64,000 nt of DNA from Phytophthora sp. 'mugwort' (lineage: Eukaryota > Oomycota > Peronosporomycetes > Peronosporales > Peronosporaceae), in NCBI GenBank assembly GCA_033558025.1, contig JAUCEF010000017.1:620001-684000 (forward strand), read 5' to 3'. Below are positions 34,836 to 43,105 of the stretch, piece after piece. A program made the translations under genes and the position numbers. Position 1 is the first letter of the stretch. Every line of letters starts with the position of its first letter. The notes beneath the pieces are model-generated. The model was not told where the DNA came from. It saw only the letters and a program-made list of their open reading frames with translations, and did no database searches.

Positions 34836-35770
34836 CTACTTGTCGGAATCGGCCTTGGACGACTCAAAGATCTTGGCCATCACCAACAGCATTACCTGTT
34901 GATTTTGAGCGTCACGAGCACTTTGACTATGCAGCATCTCTAGTCGAAATTGATGGTCGCGTTCCTCACGCGCTGTTTCTCGTTCTTCGCGTTCATGCCG
35001 AAGCTCTGCCTCACGAGCTGCTTGGCGCTCGTCCATCATCATCATCACTCCGGTCAAGCTCGGATCCGTCCTTCCCACTGACTTTGAAGTTTCGGATGCA
35101 ACATTCTCCATCATTTGTTCAAGCGAATACGTCTTTGAGTCGTTTGGCTCAAATAGGTGCCTGGCTGCTAGTTGGGGGTGGTCTTCGGTAAACTGCTTGA
35201 CAAAACTACGCCAACTGCATCCGATTAAGACCAGCTCTAGGAGTCATAGTCAAAGACGGTGTCGCTATTGGGCGGGGGACAGCGATATGAGACAGTGAAA
35301 ACACCGCTTGGGGGATGCCCGCACTACCAGCAGAGGACGCTTACGTCTCGGATAAGTCGGTATCGCGTCGGGGCTTCAACTCGTCAAGTCGAACCAACGC
35401 ATACCCATCTTCAGCCCTATCGATATCTAGCGCTACATCAAGATCGGCGTTGTGTTTTTCCGTTGCGTCAGAGTCGTCATCATGCAGTGTACTAACCGCA
35501 TAGCGGGCCTCTACCTTTCGAAAAGCAATTTTGGCTCGTTTCACCTCTGTCGGGCAGTTTCGGCTCCCCGTTTGCTTGCGTTTGTTTTTCAAATTCATGA
35601 ACTTGCGTTTGAGGCTCTCTCCGTCTCGGTCTGACCAACTGGACGGCAACTGGGCATTATACGTCGACGTAACACTGGCCCACTGCTCCTATCCGAATAG
35701 TAGTCGGTCTTCAACGATTCCAAGCATACCTATCATAGCACGGAAGCTGACATGTTCCTCACTTCTTGGT
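34836..35770 (-). pseudogene. Harbinger copy 2 ORF2 (Myb/SANT-like partner)
   Basis: From right to left, a degraded start (MLGIVEDRLLFG, stop, EQWASVTSTYNAQLP) precedes SDRDGESLKRKFMNLKNKRK and QTGSRNCPTEVKRAKIAFRK. This matches the SANT-like domain of the Harbinger partner (SxxRDxxSLKRKF, KPTG, CPxxVxRAKxI). The C-terminal piece 35,114-34,836 is the charged Arg/Glu coiled coil (EREERETAREERDHQ). It is convergent with transposase copy 2, the arrangement also seen at 10.5-17.8 kb. Stops and frameshifts make it non-functional. Confidence 0.65.
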
Positions 35771-36366
35771 GTAAGGTCATAGTAAATGTACATTCGAGTT
35801 CAGATGCGCGAAAAACAAATCTTCTTCTTTTTGCCTTCTACAGACATGGTACTCGATGTAGAGGATGCTGATGTACGTAATCGAAAATTGCCACTGCACA
35901 AGCGTCGCCAGAGCAGCGTGACAGATGTGCGTGGCGTCCTGGCGTCTGATATCAGCAGTAGGATGAAGCAGGACGCGTAGCTGTGTCTTAGATACTGAGG
36001 TCTGGCATTAATTTTATGTTTGGGCTGTGGTGGTTGTGTACTGACACAATTTTTTTTGGTCGGACTGTATTTGCGTCTGAGCATCGCTTGTGCCGAGTTT
36101 GTGCGGGGTTTGAGCCATCGCTTGTGTTGGACTTGTACGCACACACATGTTTTTACTTGTGATGTTTATGGAAGTCACCCAATGCCAAGCTCGGCAAAGG
36201 TGTAACTTAGACTGGGCGACCGATTATTTTCGATATTTAGTATTGCGTTTATAATATTTTTTCTTAGGAATAATGTGTTTCCCAATGTCAAACTCTTAAT
36301 TGTAAACCTTACAAGTTATTGACTTCGTGGTGGTGCTAGATTGTCATTTCACTAATATTTTCGGTC
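35771..36366. other. Intergenic, one short unassigned ORF
   Basis: An ORF at 35,846-35,980 (MVLDVEDADVRNRKLPLHKR) encodes a short hydrophilic peptide of unknown family; it is weakly supported. The rest is T-rich and without recognised features up to the duplicated GH17 segment. Confidence 0.3.
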
Positions 36367-37479
36367 ATTGACTCGGGTCTTTACGATGAAAATGTCATTG
36401 GCCTGCAGGTCGGAAGCGAGACCATCTACCGCGAGGAGATCAATGCTGACACAGCGATCAGCTACATGAAGGAAATCCGTGACTACATCCGTGGTCGTGG
36501 CAAGAACACACCTGTCACTATCGCCGATGTCATCGATATTTACAACACAAACCAGCAACTCATTGATGCTGTTGACTACATTTCGGTGAACCAGTTCTCC
36601 TTCTGGGAGCGCGCCGACGTCAACGAAGGCGCGGCTATCACTCTCGACCGTCTGAAGAACTTGCGTGTGGCTGCTGCCAACAAGGGCAAGAAGATCGTGA
36701 TCTCAGAGACTGGATGGAGCTCGGGTGGCTCGGATCCCGCCGCCGGTGTGGCGTCCCCCGCCAACCACGCCAAGTTCTTCTCGGACTTCTTCCAGATGGC
36801 ACAATTTCGACTACTACTGGTACGTCGCGTCGACTCCAAGTGGCGTGTGACCAATGGTGGTAAGGAAGTTGAGGCGGACTTCGGCATCTTTAGGGAGGAT
36901 GACACAATGAAGAGCAACTTCCAGCAACTCACTATCGGTTGGAAAGACCCGTGTGCCATCCGCAACGCCGGGACGAAGCTGATGCTATCCGAAATGGACG
37001 GCAACGTCTACATGTCTGCCAAGTCGGCCGACTGGCTGATGCAGGAGCAGCTACTCAGCAAGTGCGCTCGAAGAGCAGCGACCGCTGCCTAGACGCATAC
37101 CAGGGGTGGGACGGCGGTATCGTTCACGTGTACCACTGCATGGACACCGGGGCCAACCAGAAGTGGACATTCGAGACGTCGACGGGCAAGCTTAAGCACG
37201 CGACCCACCAGGGTTTCTGCCTCGACCAGGACCCTGCCCAGAACAACAAACTCCAGCTATATGGATGCTCGCCGAACAACCCGAACCAGCAGTGGGGTGT
37301 CATTAATCCCTCCAGCGTCTAAGTTTAAATGAGGACTAGCTTGCCCCCTGCTGCCGCGTCGAGCCCAAAATGTGCTTCTTTAAGTTTAACTTACTCAATA
37401 AAGATCTTGGCTTTACAGTTAATACTTATTTGCATCTGATGTGGTTTTTCACTGCGGGTAATAACCGTGCTATTACGTA
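36367..37479 (+). pseudogene. 5'-truncated duplicate of the GH17 glucanase gene
   Basis: The DNA is a close copy of the intact gene at 61,144-62,475, beginning abruptly inside the coding region (36367 pairs with 61489). It continues past the stop codon through the 3' UTR, including the aataaa signal and the gatgtggtttttcactgcggg block. It lacks the signal peptide and the first about 115 residues. Internal damage includes a short deletion and frame disturbance near 36,797 (after FFSDFFQMA) and a deletion of about 27 bp near 37,050 that removes the segment before the ricin-B domain and shifts frame. The catalytic motifs ETIYRE and SETGWSS remain, but no secreted enzyme can be made. Its downstream flank is split by a pogo element and resumes at 39,145. 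Confidence 0.93.
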
Positions 37480-39142
37480 ACGGAAAATCCCAAGGAATGT
37501 CCGGTATTTTATTTATTAGAAGCGGGCCAAATTTATGCCACCACGAAAAGGGTCTTTTATTTGGGTAGAATTACTATTCCTCAACCAAAATGGTGACCTC
37601 GACCAAAGAGAGCATCGGGTCTCTATTCCTCGTGCAAAATGGTGATCTCATCCAGAGCATCATCGATCTCGCCGAAGTTAAAGGCATCTGCCTCGCTCTC
37701 AGCATCGTGTTTGGCCCAGCTTCAAGAACCGCTCATGACGTGCAATGAACCAGTCGTACGGGTTCTCGGAGAAACCTGCCGCCCTAATCGAGCTCATCAC
37801 AGTATCGCTGTCCGTAGCCCGCCACGCCAGCCTTATCCACCCACACACAGTAGCAACAGCAGGCGGTCTTGGGTTACCTCCTCTGGTGCACAGCACGTCG
37901 CCGCTTTCCTTCCCCGAGTTGATCTCGTCGCACAGGATGTCCTTAAACGAGCGGTAGATGGCAATGTCCCCCGCCTGTAAGTACGGAGTAAGCCCACCGG
38001 GGATGACGCACATGTCGATGCCCCTAGACTGACATTTTGCTTTCACCTCACGCGAAATGTGGGCCCTCATCGAGTCCCAGACGAGGAACTTGCCGTCACT
38101 GTGAGCAGCTTGAAGGAACGGCAGGTCGATCCATCGTTTGAGAAGGGCACTGTCCACCCAAGCCCGTTTCTGGTACGTTACATACACACCGTCGATCTTC
38201 TCAAAAGACGGTTTGTCTTTGCCCTTCCAAATTAAAACCGGGGGAAGTTTCCGACCGCTAGCCGTCACTGCCAAATGACGGTAACTCGCATCGAAGCGTA
38301 CCCCATTGAGCGAACTACCACGTGCCACGCACCGCACAAGTCTACCGTCTGCGTACGAGCGTCCTCAAAGTACACAGCGGTCTCATCCATGAGAACCGTG
38401 TGCTCTTTCTCCATTTCCGGCGTCAGCTCGCGTAGGTACCGCATGTAGGACACAGTCCGGTCGACTAATGTCTCGTCTGAGAGGGTGGTAAGGTTGGTCC
38501 GGCGTCGCAACGAGCGCGAGTACAGCGCCATGAAGTTCGACACCCATTGCTGCGAAGCGGCAAATGGTGGCGGAGAATCGTCTTCAGCATGGAGAGAAGC
38601 GTGGCACATCAGAGCTTGGTCAGCGATCCAGTCCCGGGTGACTGTCTCCTTCCGCAGACGCTTGTCAATGACGAGGTCGTAGAACATGTCCTCCTTGTTC
38701 TTGGTTGGAGGCTTGCGGCCGCCGCCAGAAAGCCGACGTTGGTGAGCTGGGCACTCATGATCTTTGTCGCGACACCATTTGCAGATGGCAGCTCCGTCGA
38801 CGTTTAGCCCGAGGTCGCGGAAGTGCTTCTCTGCGCGTGTCGGGACGCCGTTGCCCTCAATGCCGATCCAGGAAATGACTTTCTGCTTGCGCCAGATTGG
38901 AATGGAGTTGCGGCGGTAAGCCATAACTGGAAAATAAAGTGAATTGATGCACGTGAAATGCAGTTTGGGGAGGAATGGCTGGGCGCCGGCGTAGGAACTG
39001 TTGTTCAGGAGAAGGCTAGGCTAATGTGGACCAAATAATTTAAACAGGTCTTGTGATCGGGTAGGGCTTCTAATTTTAGACAGCTTTCAAAACTGACTAA
39101 TGGGCTTTTATTCGAGATGGGTTTGTATTCGGGAATATCCGT
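37480..39142 (-). mobile_element. Pogo/Tigger-like DNA transposon, 1.66 kb
   Basis: Short terminal inverted repeats (acggaaaatccc on the left; the inverse of acggatattccc on the right) are flanked by TA on both sides (37478-37479 and 39143-39144). One nearly complete transposase on the minus strand fills the interior. The insertion lies in the duplicated 3' flank of the GH17 copy, so it happened after that duplication. Confidence 0.8.
37699..38924 (-). pseudogene. Pogo-type (DDE_1) transposase with one frameshift
   Basis: Two overlapping frames make up one protein of about 405 residues. The N-terminal part (38924-38265) has a basic helix-turn-helix start (MAYRRNSIPIWRKQKVISWI). It also has a CENP-B/Tc5-like second DNA-binding domain ending QQWVSNFMALYSRSLRRRTN, and the first catalytic Asp in HTVLMDETAVYFED. 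The second part (38337-37699) begins after a frameshift near 38,275. It contains LPPVLIWKG, GKFLVWDSMRAHIS (second Asp) and PGGLTPYLQAGDIAIYRSFK (third Asp), then the family tail. Apart from the frameshift it is well preserved, indicating fairly recent activity. An ACG/TA target preference fits pogo elements. Confidence 0.85.
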
Positions 39143-39144
39143 TA

Positions 39145-40290
39145 TATGCTACAAAATAGTATAGCTGGAGTCCACCAAGGAGAGCGGATTATTCCTATAT
39201 GTTTGTCCAATTATTTAGATTTGTAATTATTACAGTGCTCCAATCATATTGAGTTGGTACAGTACTTCGAAAATATTAACTATTTTACACTGATTCTCGC
39301 CACGAAAGGGGACGGTACCTCTGAACGGGCGGGACGAACCATTTGCGCATTTCATCGTACAGAGCTAAAATTTGCCTGAATTGTTGCTGTGTGCGTATAT
39401 ATTAGACTGACGAGGGTAGCTGCACTAGGGTTGGAGATGTGGGTGACATAGCCCACAGCCTCACGCATGTTTATCGATCTCAGGCGTCCGATAAGCGAGG
39501 AATTAGCAGTTGAATGATGGACTTACGAATACAAAAGCCCTATCCTCAACAGGTTACAGCGGTCCAAGTTCATTTTTATTGTAAAGCATTTGCCAATTCC
39601 CTCATTTCATATTGGTGTCCCTGCCGCTGCTCTTGCTGCTGAGTTGCTGGCGTTGACCGAGTAACTGGTGCCGTCGCACAGGTTACGTTGTCCCTGTTGC
39701 CGGTGTTGCTGGTGTTGATATCATCATTTAAGCAGCAAACAAAACGACGCCGAGGTTATGAATCCCCAGCACCTACCAAGATAATTATTAGAAGTAGGGC
39801 ACCGACTTCAGAGGTTAAACTACCGCGCGATCTCGTAGATGCACCTGCACGCCACACGACCTCAGCGGCCCCCCACCGGTAAGCTACACAGTCAGCCGCT
39901 TCCCCCACTAAGCCGTTGCAAGCCCTTTTACCGCTCCTGCAGGGACGAGAAGTCGTGCATGGCAGAGTTCTTCTGCATCTCCGAAGCGAGGGACTGTGCG
40001 CCTTCGCGCTTGAACTGCTCGATGTGGTCGTCTTGAGGCGGGCGTTGGTCCACGCCCACGCGCACTTTGCGACGCACGCCATCGTTAATCTCGCGTGCCT
40101 CACGTGCGCTTGCCTGCCCTGCGCGTTCCTGCGTGAGATCATGGCCACCTCCTGCTGCCAAATGGGGAGCAGTATCTGCCGAGCACTACAGCAGACAGTC
40201 ACGCACCGCAACACGCCATTGTCGCGCTTGGGGCTCATACCGCTCCTTCTTGGAACTGTAGCCGATCATGAGCTACTGGTCCGAGTAAAG
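39145..40290. other. Rest of duplicated GH17 flank, then unassigned sequence
   Basis: 39,145-39,265 resembles 62,690-62,800 downstream of the intact GH17 gene (shared gagagcggattattcctata and tgtccaat blocks), so the duplication extends this far. From 39,300 to 40,290 no gene is recognised. A minus-strand frame at 40,161-39,928 (EREINDGVRRKVRVGVDQ-like, charged, helical) may be the 3' end of a host or transposon gene into which the Polinton inserted. Confidence 0.45.
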
Positions 40291-40296
40291 GATATT
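40291..40296. repeat. Polinton target-site duplication, left
   Basis: The hexamer gatatt abuts the left TIR and is repeated exactly at 55710-55715. Six-base duplications are the norm for Polinton/Maverick integration. Confidence 0.92.
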
Positions 40297-40530
40297 AGTA
40301 GTAATAGCCAGCATATTACACCGGCAGTTTTTTTTTTAGCTTTATTTAACAAGGAGAATAGGGCTAACCGTTTCTAATGCAATGCTACGACTTTGACGAC
40401 ACAACCTCTCGACCACCTTAGGACGAGAGAAAGCGCCACCACTTCAGAAAGTAGTTTTAAATGCTCTCGTCTCCTTAGAAGCGACAGCCGGTGGTTTCAA
40501 CGAGACAACCTCTCGACCACCTGAGAGTGA
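40297..40530 (+). repeat. Polinton left terminal inverted repeat
   Basis: This arm is the reverse complement of 55475-55709 with about six differences (poly-T length, four substitutions, one 1-bp indel). It contains two copies of the 18-mer acaacctctcgaccacct (40401 and 40505). Confidence 0.95.
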
Positions 40531-40777
40531 AAGCAACGTCTTTTGGATCTTAGGGTAGTTTTAGAACCGCTCAACCAACAACATTCGAGCTATACATTAA
40601 TAAATGCAATAAAAAATTACGCCGGTATATTTTTACCGCAAGGAATAGTACAGAGCAGCGCGACGCGGGGCGTCTCACCATTGGTTGGAAGTCTATGTGA
40701 CACGCCTTCATTTCCGCTTAATACGTCCAGAAATTTTCCCTTCTTCCTCATTCCAGAATCTGCCGGCTCGGCGAAAG

Positions 40778-41866
40778 ATGGTGTTGCTGTCGCTAACCTG
40801 TGCGGTTGTCGGTGAAACTGGAGGCGTGTTCGGCGTGAAGATCGACGATAGTGAGAAGGTTTCTGTGTTGAAGGAGGTGATAAAAGAGAAGAGCGATGGA
40901 GTAATCACAGCCCCTGCGATGAAGCTGCAGCTCTTCCTGACGAAGACGGCGGCCGGCGCGTGGCTGCCGGACGACGATACTCTGGACGCGGTGCTTCAGA
41001 GCAGAGATGCTTCTTCCTATGTGAAGATGCGCGCGTCGTGGAAGCTGTCCAAACCAAGCCTCTTTGGGCCGAACGTGTCGCTCGGAGAGGATGTGATTCA
41101 CGTGCTGGTGCTGGTTCCTGGACAACGCCTATCAGTAGGTGCCGCCGCTCTTCGTGAACCCCATCCCGTCCGCAAGAAAAGGTGGGAAGAACTGAAGGAA
41201 GTACTTGATCGGAACAAAAGATCGAAGGTCAACTCTGCTGGTGAGTCGTCCACAGGGTACTCTTACGTGTCGTTCACCGATGTCGACAAAATAATGAGGG
41301 CGCGTCGCTACGAGCAGCCATCGAAAGTCATCGAAAATGACAAACTTGACGTGCTCCATGCGTATCTCCTACTCCTGACCAAAGCGTTCGGAGAAATCGT
41401 GACGGGGAAAGAAGGGAAAAGACTTCACTTCATCGTCCCAATACTTGCCTGCGTTTGTGGACTCTTTGATGGAGATGTCCGGATTCTCGCCGAAGAGACA
41501 GTTACCGGGAAACGAGTACATGGAGACGGGTCTTTTGAATTTGTGATTGAACGTGGCAGTAAACGTGTGTGCATCGTCGAGGCGAAACGAGATGATTTTC
41601 AGCAGGGCCTCGCGCAGGCTTACGTAGGGTGCGAAGTACTCGCAGATGTCGAAGGATTGACGAAGCTATACAGCATCGTCACAAATTTCAAGGAATGGTA
41701 CTTCTCCAGAAGTCTGGATGACAGAATCGAGCGATTTGATGCAACGATTACTATCGTGAACGACATTCCTACACGAGAATCAGTGAAGATGATTGCAGAG
41801 AAGATCTACTCCATGCTGTCAGATGATGATGAGCCAGCCGTGGCCTCCAACGAGGCTCTCCTATGA
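40778..41866 (+). CDS. Crinkler (CRN) effector with REase-like C-terminal domain, cargo of the Polinton
   Basis: CRN proteins are modular oomycete effectors with a ubiquitin-like header domain and a variable C-terminal domain, mostly acting in host nuclei. The intact 362-residue ORF has a header starting at MVLLSLTCAVVG, an LFLAK-type motif (LQLFLTK, about residues 50-56), the AWLPDDD block just after it and the HVLVLVP motif (about 108-114) that ends the header module. Residues 190-330 form a PD-(D/E)XK nuclease-like domain: a conserved helix, an acidic residue near 254, then IVEAK (about 266-270), a QQGLAQ helix (275-280) and a C-terminal helix pair. The start is the ATG at 40778; the upstream extension uses a non-ATG codon. 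It is GC-rich, unlike the viral genes, lacks their TATATAG-like start motif and has a TTCATTTCC initiator-like sequence about 70 bp upstream. There is no obvious signal peptide, as in many CRNs. Confidence 0.9.
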   Translation: MVLLSLTCAVVGETGGVFGVKIDDSEKVSVLKEVIKEKSDGVITAPAMKLQLFLTKTAAGAWLPDDDTLDAVLQSRDASSYVKMRASWKLSKPSLFGPNVSLGEDVIHVLVLVPGQRLSVGAAALREPHPVRKKRWEELKEVLDRNKRSKVNSAGESSTGYSYVSFTDVDKIMRARRYEQPSKVIENDKLDVLHAYLLLLTKAFGEIVTGKEGKRLHFIVPILACVCGLFDGDVRILAEETVTGKRVHGDGSFEFVIERGSKRVCIVEAKRDDFQQGLAQAYVGCEVLADVEGLTKLYSIVTNFKEWYFSRSLDDRIERFDATITIVNDIPTRESVKMIAEKIYSMLSDDDEPAVASNEALL

Positions 41867-42121
41867 CGTTGGGTCGACATTGTCGAGTCTTGTCTGCGCT
41901 CCCTTTTGAAGGAGCGTTTGATGCGTACGCTTAGCTCAGTATGCTGGAGCCAGGAAGCAGCAAACAACAAGATGCGAGGGTGGCAGGATACTATTATTAA
42001 GAGATCAGAAAAAGAACCACAATCTAGTACTACAAAAATTAGTATGCATTGAATTCGCTAGTTGTAGGGACCTCCAATTTCATTTTTTATCCTAACAAAT
42101 ATAAGTTAATAGTATATAAAG

Positions 42122-42301
42122 ATGGCATACTCACCCGATCAATATCTCGCTAATAAAGAGCGCGTCAAGGAAGCGCAGAAACGCTACTACCAGCGCACAC
42201 GCGAAGCTCGTTTATCCTACCAAAAGGGGTATGACGATAAGAATAGGGACCAAATTCGAACACGCAAGCGGAACCCCAAAGGCGAACTTAGTACTAGGTA
42301 A
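42122..42301 (+). CDS. Small basic protein, 59 residues (Polinton)
   Basis: A short intact ORF starts MAYSPDQYLANKERVKEAQ and ends GELSTR. It is highly charged (Lys/Arg/Glu/Gln) with repeated tyrosines (RYYQRTREARLSYQKGY). This resembles the short KYY/NKEK-type basic helices common in small proteins of nucleo-cytoplasmic and Polinton-like viruses. A tatataaag motif lies 9 bp before the ATG. Function unknown; nucleic-acid binding or virion core packing is possible. Confidence 0.6.
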   Translation: MAYSPDQYLANKERVKEAQKRYYQRTREARLSYQKGYDDKNRDQIRTRKRNPKGELSTR

Positions 42302-42378
42302 ACCGAACTTAACTCTGAAAACGAACTTAGCTAATTAATATTTTTTCTACCATAAAAAGTCAAGCCCTATATAGACAA

Positions 42379-42987
42379 TGAATTTTGAAGGATGCCCTCG
42401 GCGACCTTAGCCAGTACCATTCGTCTTGGTGGTTCTGTCATGCAGTAAAGGACACAAGTAAATGGATGCCTGTAGGGAAAACCCAAGTTTATCCGTGCCC
42501 TGGCTATCGACCTAATGTCAACCCACGGTGTTATTGCAACAACCCGATCAAGCGACACTTCCTTATTATCGACAAGGATGAGAACCATCACTTCGTTGGT
42601 TCAGTGTGTTAAGCTTTTTGGTGGGCACTATAATGTGTGCCTTGGCTGCCAATGTCGGTACCGAGGTAGCTACAAATACTGTGAGGAGTGTCGAGACCGT
42701 AGTCTGACTTCTTTTAGTGAGACGAGGTTAGCATTTGGCAAGTACAGAAATCGAAAGCCAGAGTCGTTATTGGGAGTGGATGAAGGATGACTCCTACATC
42801 CACTTCCTATTTAAGTGTGATATCGTATCTAAAGCCTCTAGACTGGATTTAGCTCGTAATTTACTCCCAAGAACGGTTATTGGAGGCAAAGACAAGTACA
42901 GTGATAAGACATTCAATTGGGTCAAGGCTCACGATCCAAAATATGATCGCTGGTTGCAAACGCGCGACCCTACGTCAAGTATTTGAA
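42379..42987 (+). pseudogene. DUF3820/ExoX-C-like protein with zinc-binding segment, frameshifted (Polinton)
   Basis: The gene follows a ctatataga motif and an ATG at 42379, but the frame changes at once, near 42,600, and again near 42,770. Joined pieces show a Cys/His-rich N-terminal part (YPCPGYRPNVNPRCYC; HHFVGSVC), a CxxC...CxxC zinc-binding segment (VCLGCQCRYRGSYKYCEECR) and a FGKYRNRKPESLL motif followed by YWEWMKDDSYIHF. The FGKY(K/R)...hhxxYhxWh pattern is that of DUF3820, also found as the C-terminal module of exodeoxyribonuclease X. A second DUF3820-like gene lies near the other end of the element. Function unknown. Confidence 0.55.
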
Positions 42988-43105
42988 TTAATTAATTTCG
43001 AAAATTTTTGTATGGGGCTAAGATATAAAGTCGATCCTGGTACAAGATCCAATAATTATAAAGTCATTTCCACGGGAATAATATCACCAAAAATATATAG
43101 GCAAC

